DNA from: Phycisphaerae bacterium
GTDB lineage: Bacteria > Planctomycetota > Phycisphaerae > UBA1845 > JAFGLZ01
Direction: 5' to 3'
Length of the DNA stretch: 64,000 nucleotides
Assembly: GCA_016927755.1 (NCBI GenBank)
Contig: JAFGLZ010000152.1
Span: forward strand, 1 to 64,000
The translations under genes were made by a program, and so were the position numbers. This document shows, one piece after another, positions 35,070 to 44,146 of the stretch. Positions within the stretch are counted from its first letter, which is position 1. Each line of letters opens with the position of its first letter. A model generated the notes under the pieces. The model was not told where the DNA came from and made no database searches. It saw nothing but the letters and a program-made list of their open reading frames with translations.

Positions 35070-35277
35070 AGTGCCGAGCCTCTCTCCGCGAAAGGTTGTG
35101 CGCATTCGCGAGGACGAAGGCTTCGAGAAGGACCATCAGACCGGAAGCCATCTCGTGATGCGCCATCCCGACACGAAGCGCCGCGCCGTCGTACCAGTTC
35201 ATGCTCGTGACATCCCCCGAGGTACGCTCTTGCGAATCTTGAAAGAGGCGGGAATCGACCCTACGACCCTCGCGTAG
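35062..35277 (+). CDS. hicA: HicA-family toxin (second module)
   Basis: SPRKVVRIREDEGFEKDHQTGSHLVMRHPDTKRRAVVPVHARDIPRGTLLRILKEAGI. Confidence 0.9.
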   Translation: MPRVPSLSPRKVVRIREDEGFEKDHQTGSHLVMRHPDTKRRAVVPVHARDIPRGTLLRILKEAGIDPTTLA

Positions 35278-35309
35278 CGCCATCTACGGGGTGTTGGGCA
35301 TCTTGCGGC

Positions 35310-38252
35310 CTATGGGCCGAGGCGCAACCTTCCGGCCCGTTTCCGCAGTTCGTCGATGCGGGCCTCCAGGCGACGGAATGCCTGGTCGTGTCCGCCGAGC
35401 TTGTTGTCGGTCAGGCGCTCGGCTCGGATCGTCTGCTCCACTCTGTCCAGCGTGCCGGGGATCGCGGCAAGCTCCTGCCGCTGCTGTTCGGTGAGGCCGC
35501 CCTTCTCGGCCTGCGATACGCTGACGTCGCGGAGCTCCACGGGCGTCTCCAAGGCGCGGAGCAGCGCCTGCCACCAGAGGTCTGAGTGTCGCGGGCTGCG
35601 GCGCCAGATCGCCAGGAACTCTTTTGAGGCCGTCTGTAGTTCCTGCCGGGCCTTGTCGTACTTGCCGTCCTTGGCGGCCTGCAGGCCGAGCCGGTAGTGG
35701 CTCTCGGCCAGGCCCAGCAGCGTCGGGCCGTGCGAGGGCTCCTTGCTCTCTGACCGGGCGGCGTCTTCCTCGCGGCACTGCTCGAAGAGCGTTCGCGCCT
35801 GATCGAACTGGTCGGCCTCGAGGCAGGCCTGGGCGTACTGCACGCGGATGCCGAAGATCTCGTCCGGTTTGAGCTGCTTGCGGTTGTCCTGGGCCCACTG
35901 GTACAGCCATTTGGCCAGCTCGACGGCTTCGCTCGCGGCCTTCCGCGCGGCCTTGAGGTCGTTCCTCTCCTTGGCTCGCGTGACCTCCCGCTGCATCGAG
36001 GCCAGCAGGGCGCCGAGCGTCGCTCCGGCGTTCTCGGGATCGCGTTTGAGATAATCGGGTATGAGCTGCTTGGCCTTGTCGAGCTGGTCGAGGCCCTGGA
36101 GCGCGACGATCTTGAGGCGCATGGCCCGTCCGATCAGGTCGCGATAGGCCGAGTAACGATCCTCGAAGCCCTTGAGGATATCGAGCGTTTCCTTGTAGTC
36201 GGTCAGCGGGGGCTCGTTCGTAAGTTGAGCCGCCGTCAGCAGGACGTCCCCCGCGGACCGCGTTAGCGTGTCGCGTCGCTGCTTGTCCGTGATCGCGCCC
36301 AGCGATTCGGTGATCCGTTGATTGCATGCCCGAGCCTGATCGATCACTTCGGAGACCTGCGTCTTGAGCGAGCTCGGATCGGCGGACTCACTCGACGCGG
36401 CCTCGCTGAAGAGTCTGACGAGGCAGTTGACGCGGTAGTACTGCGCGTCGAGGTAGTCCTCGTGCGTGGGGTCGACCTTGGCGTAGGCCTCGGCCGCGGC
36501 GCGCGCTTGGCCGGCCAGGTCGAGCGTATTGGCCAGGAAGAACTGCCAGTACTTGGCTTCCGCGCTGTCAGGGTACTGGCGGGTCAATCCGCGCAGGGCC
36601 TCGATAAAGGCCGTTCGGATCTCGGGCCGATCGCGGTTGGCCGGGTCCATGTTCAGCTCGGAAGCGATCTGGACGGCGTACAGGATGGCGTCCTTGCCAC
36701 GGTCGAACTTGGGATGCTCGCGAAGCAGGCGGGTGAAGGTCTCAACGGCCCGGAGGGCCTGTCCGCGCTGATAGCAGCACACGCCCAGGTTGAACAGCGC
36801 CTCGGCGCGGAGTTCCTTGGCCAGCTTCGACTCGTCGGCCAGGAGCAGCTCGGAGCTTGTGATGGCCTTGTTCAGGCTGGCGGCCCGCTCGGTTTCCAGG
36901 GCGGCGATCTGCTTCTGTTGATCGGCGTTCGGGCTTGCGCCGGCCTCCTTGCGGACCTGCTCGATCCGCTGCTGGGCCCGCGCGGCGTCGGCCAGCAGTC
37001 CGGCGACGAGGACGTTCTGATCGAACGGCCCGAGCTTCTTCGGGTCCGGATCCTTACCGAGCAGGGGATAGACGGATGAGTAGATCCTCGCCTTGGCCTG
37101 GGGACGCCGGGTGGCCAGGGCGATCAGCGGCTCGCGCGACTTGGCCAGCAGCTTGGCCTGGGCCTCCTTGTCCTTCTTGGCCGCCGCTTCGTCGGCCTGT
37201 TTGGCGTAAATCGATCCTTCCAGGAGGACCGCCGCCAGCTCGAGCGACAGCGATTGGGTTTCGTCGGAAAGGCTCTTCGTGATGGCTTGGATGCCGGCCA
37301 GCGCCTTGTCGTACTCGCCGCTGTCCCGGAGGACCTTGACCTCTTCCATCTTGCCGAGGTTGGCGACCCATCCGAGGCTTCGCTTCTCGGCCGGGTCGGT
37401 CAGGGCCTCGGCACGCTTGACGGCTTGACCCAAATACTTGACGGCCTGATCGGCCTTGCCCGCCAGACGGTACGTCATGCCGAGCAGCAACAGCGACTGG
37501 CACTGGACGCCCGAGTCCTTGTGGTCCGTCTCGATCCATTCCTTCTTCTCGACCGTGAAGTAGGTGATGATGTCCGCCAGCAGCTTGTCTCGTTCCTTGC
37601 CGGGCGCCGTGGCCAGGGCGCGGTAGAACTGGGCCCAACTGGCGAAGTATCGCGACTGCAGCTCGAGCGTCCGGTACCGAGCGATCTCGCCGGAGTTCTC
37701 CAGCTTGCGGAGCTCCGTCTCGCCGAGCTGCTGGAGCTTCAGGTTCCACCGTTCGATGACCTTGATCAGGTCGTCGAAGACCTTGGTCGCCCGTGTCGTA
37801 ATAGCCAGGAGCTGCTCGCGGTCTTCCTTGGATCCGCCTCGAAAGAGGATGTTGTTGTAATAGGGCTCGGCGCGCTTGTAGATCAGGTCCTTGCCGAGCT
37901 CCAACCGCCAGTCGATGGCTCGGGGGTCGTTGGGGTGCTTCTCGATCGCCTGCTCGAGCAGAGCGATGGCCTTGTCCAGCGCGGCAAGGCACTCGTCCTC
38001 GTCGCGGCGCTTGTCCGCGTGGACGGCCAGTTGCCGTTGCCGCTCGTAAATGAGCTTGTCCAGCTCGCTCTCGGGGGGGCATTCGTCGAGATAGGCCTGC
38101 AGGAGATCGTTCATCCCCCGGCGAAGGAGCTCGCCCCGCAGGGCGCTCGGATCGAGCAGCTTGTCTTCGGGCTGAACTTGGCTCGGCCCGGACGCGCCGA
38201 CGACGCAGCACACGAGACCCGGGAGCAGATATCCACCAGCATGCAACGGCAT
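35310..38252 (-). CDS. Large TPR-like repeat protein
   Basis: 980 aa, Ala/Leu-rich helical repeats, N-terminal signal; downstream of exbD genes. Confidence 0.7.
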   Translation of the reverse strand: MPLHAGGYLLPGLVCCVVGASGPSQVQPEDKLLDPSALRGELLRRGMNDLLQAYLDECPPESELDKLIYERQRQLAVHADKRRDEDECLAALDKAIALLEQAIEKHPNDPRAIDWRLELGKDLIYKRAEPYYNNILFRGGSKEDREQLLAITTRATKVFDDLIKVIERWNLKLQQLGETELRKLENSGEIARYRTLELQSRYFASWAQFYRALATAPGKERDKLLADIITYFTVEKKEWIETDHKDSGVQCQSLLLLGMTYRLAGKADQAVKYLGQAVKRAEALTDPAEKRSLGWVANLGKMEEVKVLRDSGEYDKALAGIQAITKSLSDETQSLSLELAAVLLEGSIYAKQADEAAAKKDKEAQAKLLAKSREPLIALATRRPQAKARIYSSVYPLLGKDPDPKKLGPFDQNVLVAGLLADAARAQQRIEQVRKEAGASPNADQQKQIAALETERAASLNKAITSSELLLADESKLAKELRAEALFNLGVCCYQRGQALRAVETFTRLLREHPKFDRGKDAILYAVQIASELNMDPANRDRPEIRTAFIEALRGLTRQYPDSAEAKYWQFFLANTLDLAGQARAAAEAYAKVDPTHEDYLDAQYYRVNCLVRLFSEAASSESADPSSLKTQVSEVIDQARACNQRITESLGAITDKQRRDTLTRSAGDVLLTAAQLTNEPPLTDYKETLDILKGFEDRYSAYRDLIGRAMRLKIVALQGLDQLDKAKQLIPDYLKRDPENAGATLGALLASMQREVTRAKERNDLKAARKAASEAVELAKWLYQWAQDNRKQLKPDEIFGIRVQYAQACLEADQFDQARTLFEQCREEDAARSESKEPSHGPTLLGLAESHYRLGLQAAKDGKYDKARQELQTASKEFLAIWRRSPRHSDLWWQALLRALETPVELRDVSVSQAEKGGLTEQQRQELAAIPGTLDRVEQTIRAERLTDNKLGGHDQAFRRLEARIDELRKRAGRLRLGP

Positions 38253-38262
38253 AGATCCGGCC

Positions 38263-38787
38263 TCACCTCGTTCCGAAGGAAATATTCTTGAACCGCGCGA
38301 CCAACGCGGCGTTGAAGGCGTTGACGAGGTGATCCCATCGGACGTTGCCGTCCGCGACGATGATCACCTGGCTGTCGGCCGAAAAGGCCGGGCTCTCGCG
38401 CAGGGCCTCGAGCGCCTCGGCCAGCTCTCGGAAGTCGTTTGGTCGCTCGGCGCGCTGCTCGATCTGGATCGTATAGTCGTGCTCGCCGGAGCCGTATTGC
38501 CTCAGGATGACGCGGATCGGCGTCGTGGGCAGCTCGTCGCCGGAGGTCACGCCGTGATGCTTGGGCAGGCGGCTGGGCAGCAGGCCCTCGGGTTGGTTGA
38601 AGTTGCCCGTGCAGAGGAAGAAGATGAGCAGGTTGAAGACGACGTCGATCATGGGCGTGAGGTTGGGCTGCTCGAGGTGCGTCGGTCGCTTCCGGGGGCG
38701 TCGCTCGGGCAGGGCGGCCTCGGCGCCCACGGCGGACGCGGGGCGCGATCTTTGCGGCGAGCCGGGTTGGCGTTGGACGTCGGGCAC
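38263..38787 (-). CDS. ExbD/TolR-family biopolymer transport protein 2
   Basis: LTPMIDVVFNLLIFFLCTGNF. Confidence 0.88.
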   Translation of the reverse strand: MPDVQRQPGSPQRSRPASAVGAEAALPERRPRKRPTHLEQPNLTPMIDVVFNLLIFFLCTGNFNQPEGLLPSRLPKHHGVTSGDELPTTPIRVILRQYGSGEHDYTIQIEQRAERPNDFRELAEALEALRESPAFSADSQVIIVADGNVRWDHLVNAFNAALVARFKNISFGTR

Positions 38788-39260
38788 TAGAACTCCTCTT
38801 GCGCGGGCAGGCCCTTGCGGCTCTGGCTCGTGGTCTCCGCGGCCAGATTGACGTTTTCCAGGCCCGCCTTGGCGATCGCCTCCAACACGGGACGGACGTA
38901 TTCGTATCGCACGTCACGGTCGGCCCGAACGATCACGGCGAGGTGCTCGCCCTCGGCCTCGGCGAGCCGGTTGCTCTCCTCGGCAATGGCTCGAACGGTA
39001 TCCATGTCCTTGGCGAGTCGCGAGCCGACCTTGTATCGCCGCACCCCGCCCTCGCCGTCATTCACCAGCGTGATGATGAGCTTGTGCGGATACTCCATCT
39101 CGCGCGCCTTGCTGTCCGTCGGGCGCGGCACGTGGATGGGGTCGGTCTCGCTCTGCGTGATCTGTGAGACGAGCATGAAGAAGATGATCAACAGGAACGT
39201 CACGTCGATCATCGGCGTGAGGTTCACGTCAATCGGTTTCGGCTCGTATCGACGGGCCAC
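38787..39260 (-). CDS. ExbD/TolR-family biopolymer transport protein 1
   Basis: PIDVNLTPMIDVTFLLIIFFMLVSQI. Confidence 0.92.
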   Translation of the reverse strand: MARRYEPKPIDVNLTPMIDVTFLLIIFFMLVSQITQSETDPIHVPRPTDSKAREMEYPHKLIITLVNDGEGGVRRYKVGSRLAKDMDTVRAIAEESNRLAEAEGEHLAVIVRADRDVRYEYVRPVLEAIAKAGLENVNLAAETTSQSRKGLPAQEEF

Positions 39261-39296
39261 TGCGCGTGCTCCGGATCCGTCAGGACGTCGCGGCGA

Positions 39297-40046
39297 TCAC
39301 TTCTTCGCGCCCGGCTTGAAGACGGCCATGAGCTCCTCCGCCGCGGCGGTCGCCTCGTCCGCCAGGACCTCCACGCGGGCGCGGAACCAGGAAAACGCGG
39401 CGAGTGCCGGGATCGCCACCAGCAATCCCCAGAAGGTCGTGCCCAGGGCGTACATGATGCCTGCGGCGAGTTGCGCCGCGTCCGTCACGCCCCCCTTCTG
39501 GACGATGACCACCAACGCCCAGAAGGCCAGGATCATGCCCGTGACCGTCCCGAACAGCCCGATCATCGGCGAGATGTTCCCGATGATGTTGAGCACCTCG
39601 ATCCGTCGCAGCAGCTTGATGGACTGCTCCTCCGCGGCATCTCCGACGGCCTTGAGCATCGCCGCGTAGCCGTTGGCGGCCTCGTGAAGCCCCGAGTGGA
39701 CCACGCCCCCCAGCATCGAGACGTCGGTGGAGGCGAACTCCATCGCCTCGCGGAACTTCTTCTCCTGGAAGAGCTGATTGATCTGCGCCAGCGTCTCGGT
39801 CGGCAGGATGTTCTTTCGGCGGATCAGGATGGCGTAGCGGATGATCAACGCGAGCACGGCCACCGACAGCGGGATCTGGATGAACCAGGTGATCGGTCCG
39901 GAGTTCACGACGAAGACGTACAAGTAGGGGATGTCCGCGTCGGCCCTCGCCGGCGCGGCCGACGGCTGCTCGGCACTGGCCACCCCGACCAGAAAGAGGC
40001 AGACGAAGACTGCCATGGTGAATCGCTCAAACGATCGTGCTCGCAT
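39297..40046 (-). CDS. MotA/TolQ/ExbB proton channel family protein
   Basis: Three TM segments; GNISPMIGLFGTVTGMILAFWAL; start at internal ATG (MRARSFERF). Confidence 0.92.
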   Translation of the reverse strand: MRARSFERFTMAVFVCLFLVGVASAEQPSAAPARADADIPYLYVFVVNSGPITWFIQIPLSVAVLALIIRYAILIRRKNILPTETLAQINQLFQEKKFREAMEFASTDVSMLGGVVHSGLHEAANGYAAMLKAVGDAAEEQSIKLLRRIEVLNIIGNISPMIGLFGTVTGMILAFWALVVIVQKGGVTDAAQLAAGIMYALGTTFWGLLVAIPALAAFSWFRARVEVLADEATAAAEELMAVFKPGAKK

Positions 40047-40144
40047 GACTCCTCCCACCATCACTCCGATTTTCGCGTCAGACCGACCGCCGACGGGCGG
40101 TGCGGTGACAGCCGGTTCGAACGGCCGCGCGCTGGCGCGGCAAC

Positions 40145-41323
40145 CTACTCCGTCTTCACGTCCAATCGCTTCAGGGCTTCCACCGCCTGACGCTCCCACT
40201 GCGGCTGGGCCCGACCGATGGCGTACTCCTTGCACTCGCGGTAGAGGGCGATCGCCTGCTTGCCGGCGCCGATCTTCTCGTGGCAGCTCCCGGTCAGGTA
40301 GAGACACTCGATGAACGAGGGGCTGTCCTGGAAGAACGCGACCACGTGCATCGCCGCCAGTCCGGCTCGGATGTATTCGGCGCGGGCTTGGTCCGCCTTG
40401 CCGGCCTTGGCCAGGGCGTCGCCCTTGGCCATCAGGCAGGCCGCCTTGAGCGCGAGCAGTCGCGGCATGTACGTCTGCCGACGACGTTCGGGCATTCCCG
40501 CCAGAGCGCGGTTGATCTCGATCAGGGCGTCGTCGTATCGTTTGGCCTCGTGGTGGCGGTCGGCCCGCGAGAGCGCCTCCACGACGTCGACCTTGCCGGC
40601 CACGGCGCCGGCCGAGGCCGCACCGTCGTCCTCGCCTCGCTGGTCGCCTTCTCCGGGGCGAGCGGGCCGTGCCGGGGCGGCGGTCTGGGCTCGCGGATCG
40701 CCTTCTACTCCCCAGATGGCCACTTGGAGGGCCTTGACGGCCTCCTTGCTCTCCGGCGGTAAGCTGCCTGTCATCGCCTTGGCCAGGACGTCGAGGGCGC
40801 GCTTGTTGAGATCCGATCCCTTCTTCCCGAACTTACTCGGGGCGCGGGTGACCGCGTAGCTTGGCCAACGCTCGAGGGTCCGAGCCCACGCATCGACGGC
40901 CTCGGGCAATCGGCCTGCCTCATCGTAGCATTTGATGAGCCGTGCGGTGACGTACCGTCCCAGCCACGGTAGGGCGGTCTTGTCGCGGACCTTCTCGTAC
41001 GGCTCGATCGCGGGGGCGTACTGCTGCTGCGAGAACAACTCCTCGGCCCGGTTGAGCTCGGGCTCGTCCTGCACGTTGATTCGCGTAACCTCCTCGATGG
41101 GCTTCGTGACGATGTTACCCGCCCGTCCGAGGTAGACGAGCTCGCCGGCCTGGTCGCCGCGAATGCGGACAGAGCCGTACTTGAGGGGCTTCCGCCCGGG
41201 ACTGCCCGCCCAGACGTCATCCGCCCGGAGCCCGATCGGCATGAGCATGGCCAGCGCGAGAGCAAGGAGGCCGCCCCGCATGGGGCACGAGATGATGCGC
41301 GGGATGGCGTGGTTTCGGATCAC
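40145..41323 (-). CDS. Secreted TPR-type protein
   Basis: Signal peptide MRGGLLALALAMLMPIGLRA; helical repeat region; ATGA overlap with the next gene. Confidence 0.65.
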   Translation of the reverse strand: MIRNHAIPRIISCPMRGGLLALALAMLMPIGLRADDVWAGSPGRKPLKYGSVRIRGDQAGELVYLGRAGNIVTKPIEEVTRINVQDEPELNRAEELFSQQQYAPAIEPYEKVRDKTALPWLGRYVTARLIKCYDEAGRLPEAVDAWARTLERWPSYAVTRAPSKFGKKGSDLNKRALDVLAKAMTGSLPPESKEAVKALQVAIWGVEGDPRAQTAAPARPARPGEGDQRGEDDGAASAGAVAGKVDVVEALSRADRHHEAKRYDDALIEINRALAGMPERRRQTYMPRLLALKAACLMAKGDALAKAGKADQARAEYIRAGLAAMHVVAFFQDSPSFIECLYLTGSCHEKIGAGKQAIALYRECKEYAIGRAQPQWERQAVEALKRLDVKTE

Positions 41324-42468
41324 TGTCCCAGGTCGTCCTCGCTCACGTGCTTGTATCGTCCGCCGTTTTCCTCGGCAATCTGCCGCAGGAGCTCTTCGCC
41401 CGGCTTGAAGACGAACGAGAAGGTATTGATCTTGATCTTCTTGTCGCGATTGAGCTGCCGCAGACGTTCCAGGACGTCAGCGGAGAAATCCCCGTCGGTC
41501 ATGAAGTAGATCAGTTCCGGCTTGTAGTGGAACGCGCGCTCCAAGGCGGGCCCGGGATCGGTCTGTCCGCCCGGCACGACCGTATCGAGGTACTTGAAGG
41601 CGGCGTCCTTGTTGGCCTGCGTCGCGTAAACGAGCTTCTTGGCGGGCATTTCCTCGGGCTTGCCTTGGCTGAAGAAGATGACGTGAAACTGCTGTTGCGG
41701 CACCAAGGCTCGTATGCTCCGCTTGATCTCATCCCTGAGATAGAAGAACGTATCCAGCAGCGAGCCGGACCGGTCGATGACGTAGCAGATCTTGTAGGCG
41801 TTTCCCCCGGAGCCATAGAACGAAGCCCGAGGCCCGTCGCCCTCCCCCACGCTGAGTCCGTAGGCCGAGGGTCCACCGCCGCTTCCCTGGCCGATGCCGA
41901 TGATCTTCAGCTCGCCCTTCTTCTTCATCGCCGCGTCGGCGAGCATGTTCTTTGCCGGTTGGGTCTTGTACTTGTGGCGTTTCGTCTGCCGCTTCGACTG
42001 GGCGTTCTGAAGGTTGAGGTCGTTCTTCTCGGGGTTGATCATGGCGCCCGGGTCCTCGGCCAGGCGCGCGTCGGGGATGATGACTCTGTCCTCCTCGGGG
42101 TCCTTGCCGATGACCTGCGTCATGAACAGGAACAGGAGGACCAGGAAGATGCCCGCGTGGAAGACCACTGAAATCCCCCACGGCATCCCGACCGCCAGGG
42201 CGCCGACGGCGCGCTCCGACAGTTGGCCCTCTTCGATAGGAGCTGTTTCCGAGGATGGCGGGGAATCGCCGACATCGGCGAGCCGCGACCTTCTGGGCGG
42301 CGGGGTCCTTTGCGGCGGGGGGGCCTCGACGCCGTCGGCGGAGGCCGGACCCGCCTGGCTTGGCACGGGGACCTGACTACCGCAGTTCGGGCACGCGATG
42401 AGCGTGCCGGGGGCGTCGGTGGTCAGAAGTGACTTGCCGCATTTGTCACATCGGAACTCCGTCGCCAT
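41320..42468 (-). CDS. Zinc-ribbon/TM/VWA-like domain protein
   Basis: CDKCGKSLLTTDAPGTLIACPNCGS; KICYVIDRSGSLLDTFFYLRDEIKRSIRAL; LIYFMTDGDFSADVLERLRQLN. Confidence 0.78.
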   Translation of the reverse strand: MATEFRCDKCGKSLLTTDAPGTLIACPNCGSQVPVPSQAGPASADGVEAPPPQRTPPPRRSRLADVGDSPPSSETAPIEEGQLSERAVGALAVGMPWGISVVFHAGIFLVLLFLFMTQVIGKDPEEDRVIIPDARLAEDPGAMINPEKNDLNLQNAQSKRQTKRHKYKTQPAKNMLADAAMKKKGELKIIGIGQGSGGGPSAYGLSVGEGDGPRASFYGSGGNAYKICYVIDRSGSLLDTFFYLRDEIKRSIRALVPQQQFHVIFFSQGKPEEMPAKKLVYATQANKDAAFKYLDTVVPGGQTDPGPALERAFHYKPELIYFMTDGDFSADVLERLRQLNRDKKIKINTFSFVFKPGEELLRQIAEENGGRYKHVSEDDLGQ

Positions 42469-42630
42469 CGATAGGACCCTACGGATGATCGAGGCGCATC
42501 AACCCTTCGGCCGCCACGCGATCGGCAGTTTGTCTGGGCGTCGCCTCAACGTGACGGAAACACTGACTCGACTCATTGTAACGCGCGCCGGTGAGAGACG
42601 CGAACGGACTCGAATCGCCGCGGTGCGTCG

Positions 42631-43992
42631 CTAGATCCGCTCGAAGTACCGGATCAGCTCCCAGTCGGTAACCTCTCGATCGATCGTTTCCTGCTCGATC
42701 CGGGCCAGTCGCACGTAGTGGTCGACCACCTCTTGACCGAAGGCCGACTTGGCCAGATCGCTGGCGGCGAACTGGTCGATGGCGTCACGGAGATTCATTG
42801 GAACCTGTTGGACGCCTTCGGCATAGTACGCATCGCCTTTCATCTCCGCCGGCGGGTCGATCTCCTGGGCGACGCCCTGGAGTCCGGCGGCGATCGCCGC
42901 GGCGTAGGTCAGGTAGGGGTTGATGTCGGCGCCCGGGATGCGAGACTCGATTCGCAGGGATTCGCCGTGGCCGACGATGCGGTATCCGCACGTCCGGTTG
43001 TCCCGGCCCCAGGCCACGCGGGTCGGGGCGAAGGATCCGGGCTGAAACCGCTTGTAGGAGTTCACGGTGGGGGCGTACATCAAGGCCATCTCGCCCGTGG
43101 CCGCCATCATGCCGCCCAGGAAGTGCATGAAGGTCTTGCTGGGGGCGTGATCCTTGGTGAACAGGCTTCGTCCGGACTTCTCGTCCCAGGCGCTGAGATG
43201 GATGTGGCAGCTCGAGCCGGCGGCCGCACGGTTGATCTTGGCCATGAAGCTGATGGCCCGCCCCGCCTGGTTGGCCATCTCCTTGACGCCGTTCTTGTAG
43301 ATCACGTGCCGGTCGGACATCTCCAGCACCTCGGCGTAGCGGAGGTTGATCTCGTGCTGGCCGAGGCCCCATTCGCCCTTGCTGAACTCGACCGGCACCC
43401 CCGCCGCGTCCATCTGATTCCGGATCGTGCGGATCACGTCCTCGTCCTTGGACGGGTCCATGACGTGGTAGTCGATGATGTAGTCGGAGCTGGGCACCAG
43501 GCCGTGGTACCGCTTCTGACGCACCGAGCGGTAGGACTCGTCGTACAGGTAGAATTCCAGCTCGCTGCCGGCCATGATCTTCATGCCCGCCTCAGCCGCC
43601 CGTTCGATCTGTCGGCGGAGGATGCGGCGCGGTGAGACCTCGACGGGCTCGCCGGTTTCCTCTTCCACCAGATCGCACATGACCAGGGCGGTCTTCTCGA
43701 GCCAGGGCACCAGCCGGAGCGTGGTCATGTCCGGAACGGCCCGGAAGTCGCCGTAGCCCTTCTCCCAGCTCGTGTACTCGAAGCCCGCCAGCGGGTTCAT
43801 CTCCATGTCGACGGTGAGCAGGTAGTTGCAGGCGCCCATGCCGCCCTTGATGAGGTCGTCCAGGAAGTACCTCCCGGTGACCCGCTTGCCCATCAGACGT
43901 GCCAGATGATCCGGGAAGACCACGAGGATCGTGTCGATCTCGCCGGCTTCCACCATCCCCTCGAGTGTGCTCAGGTCCAGCATGCCTTGCAT
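42631..43992 (-). CDS. Glutamine synthetase family protein (GlnA-type, possibly gamma-glutamyl-amine/amino acid ligase)
   Basis: GSELEFYLYDESY, GLGQHEINLRYAEVLEMSDRHVIYKNGVKEMA, SSCHIHLSAWD, RVAWGRDNRTCGYRIVGHG. Confidence 0.9.
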   Translation of the reverse strand: MQGMLDLSTLEGMVEAGEIDTILVVFPDHLARLMGKRVTGRYFLDDLIKGGMGACNYLLTVDMEMNPLAGFEYTSWEKGYGDFRAVPDMTTLRLVPWLEKTALVMCDLVEEETGEPVEVSPRRILRRQIERAAEAGMKIMAGSELEFYLYDESYRSVRQKRYHGLVPSSDYIIDYHVMDPSKDEDVIRTIRNQMDAAGVPVEFSKGEWGLGQHEINLRYAEVLEMSDRHVIYKNGVKEMANQAGRAISFMAKINRAAAGSSCHIHLSAWDEKSGRSLFTKDHAPSKTFMHFLGGMMAATGEMALMYAPTVNSYKRFQPGSFAPTRVAWGRDNRTCGYRIVGHGESLRIESRIPGADINPYLTYAAAIAAGLQGVAQEIDPPAEMKGDAYYAEGVQQVPMNLRDAIDQFAASDLAKSAFGQEVVDHYVRLARIEQETIDREVTDWELIRYFERI

Positions 43993-44146
43993 ATTCAGTG
44001 CCCCTATCCAGTACGACGCGGCGCGCCGACGGCCACACACCCTAGCGGCCCGCGGGGGCCGTGACAACACCCGACCGACCTTTGCGCGAGGCGGCGTGGC
44101 GGACCGATTATCGCGACGAACGGCGGGGGTTGTCGCCAAGCATGCG

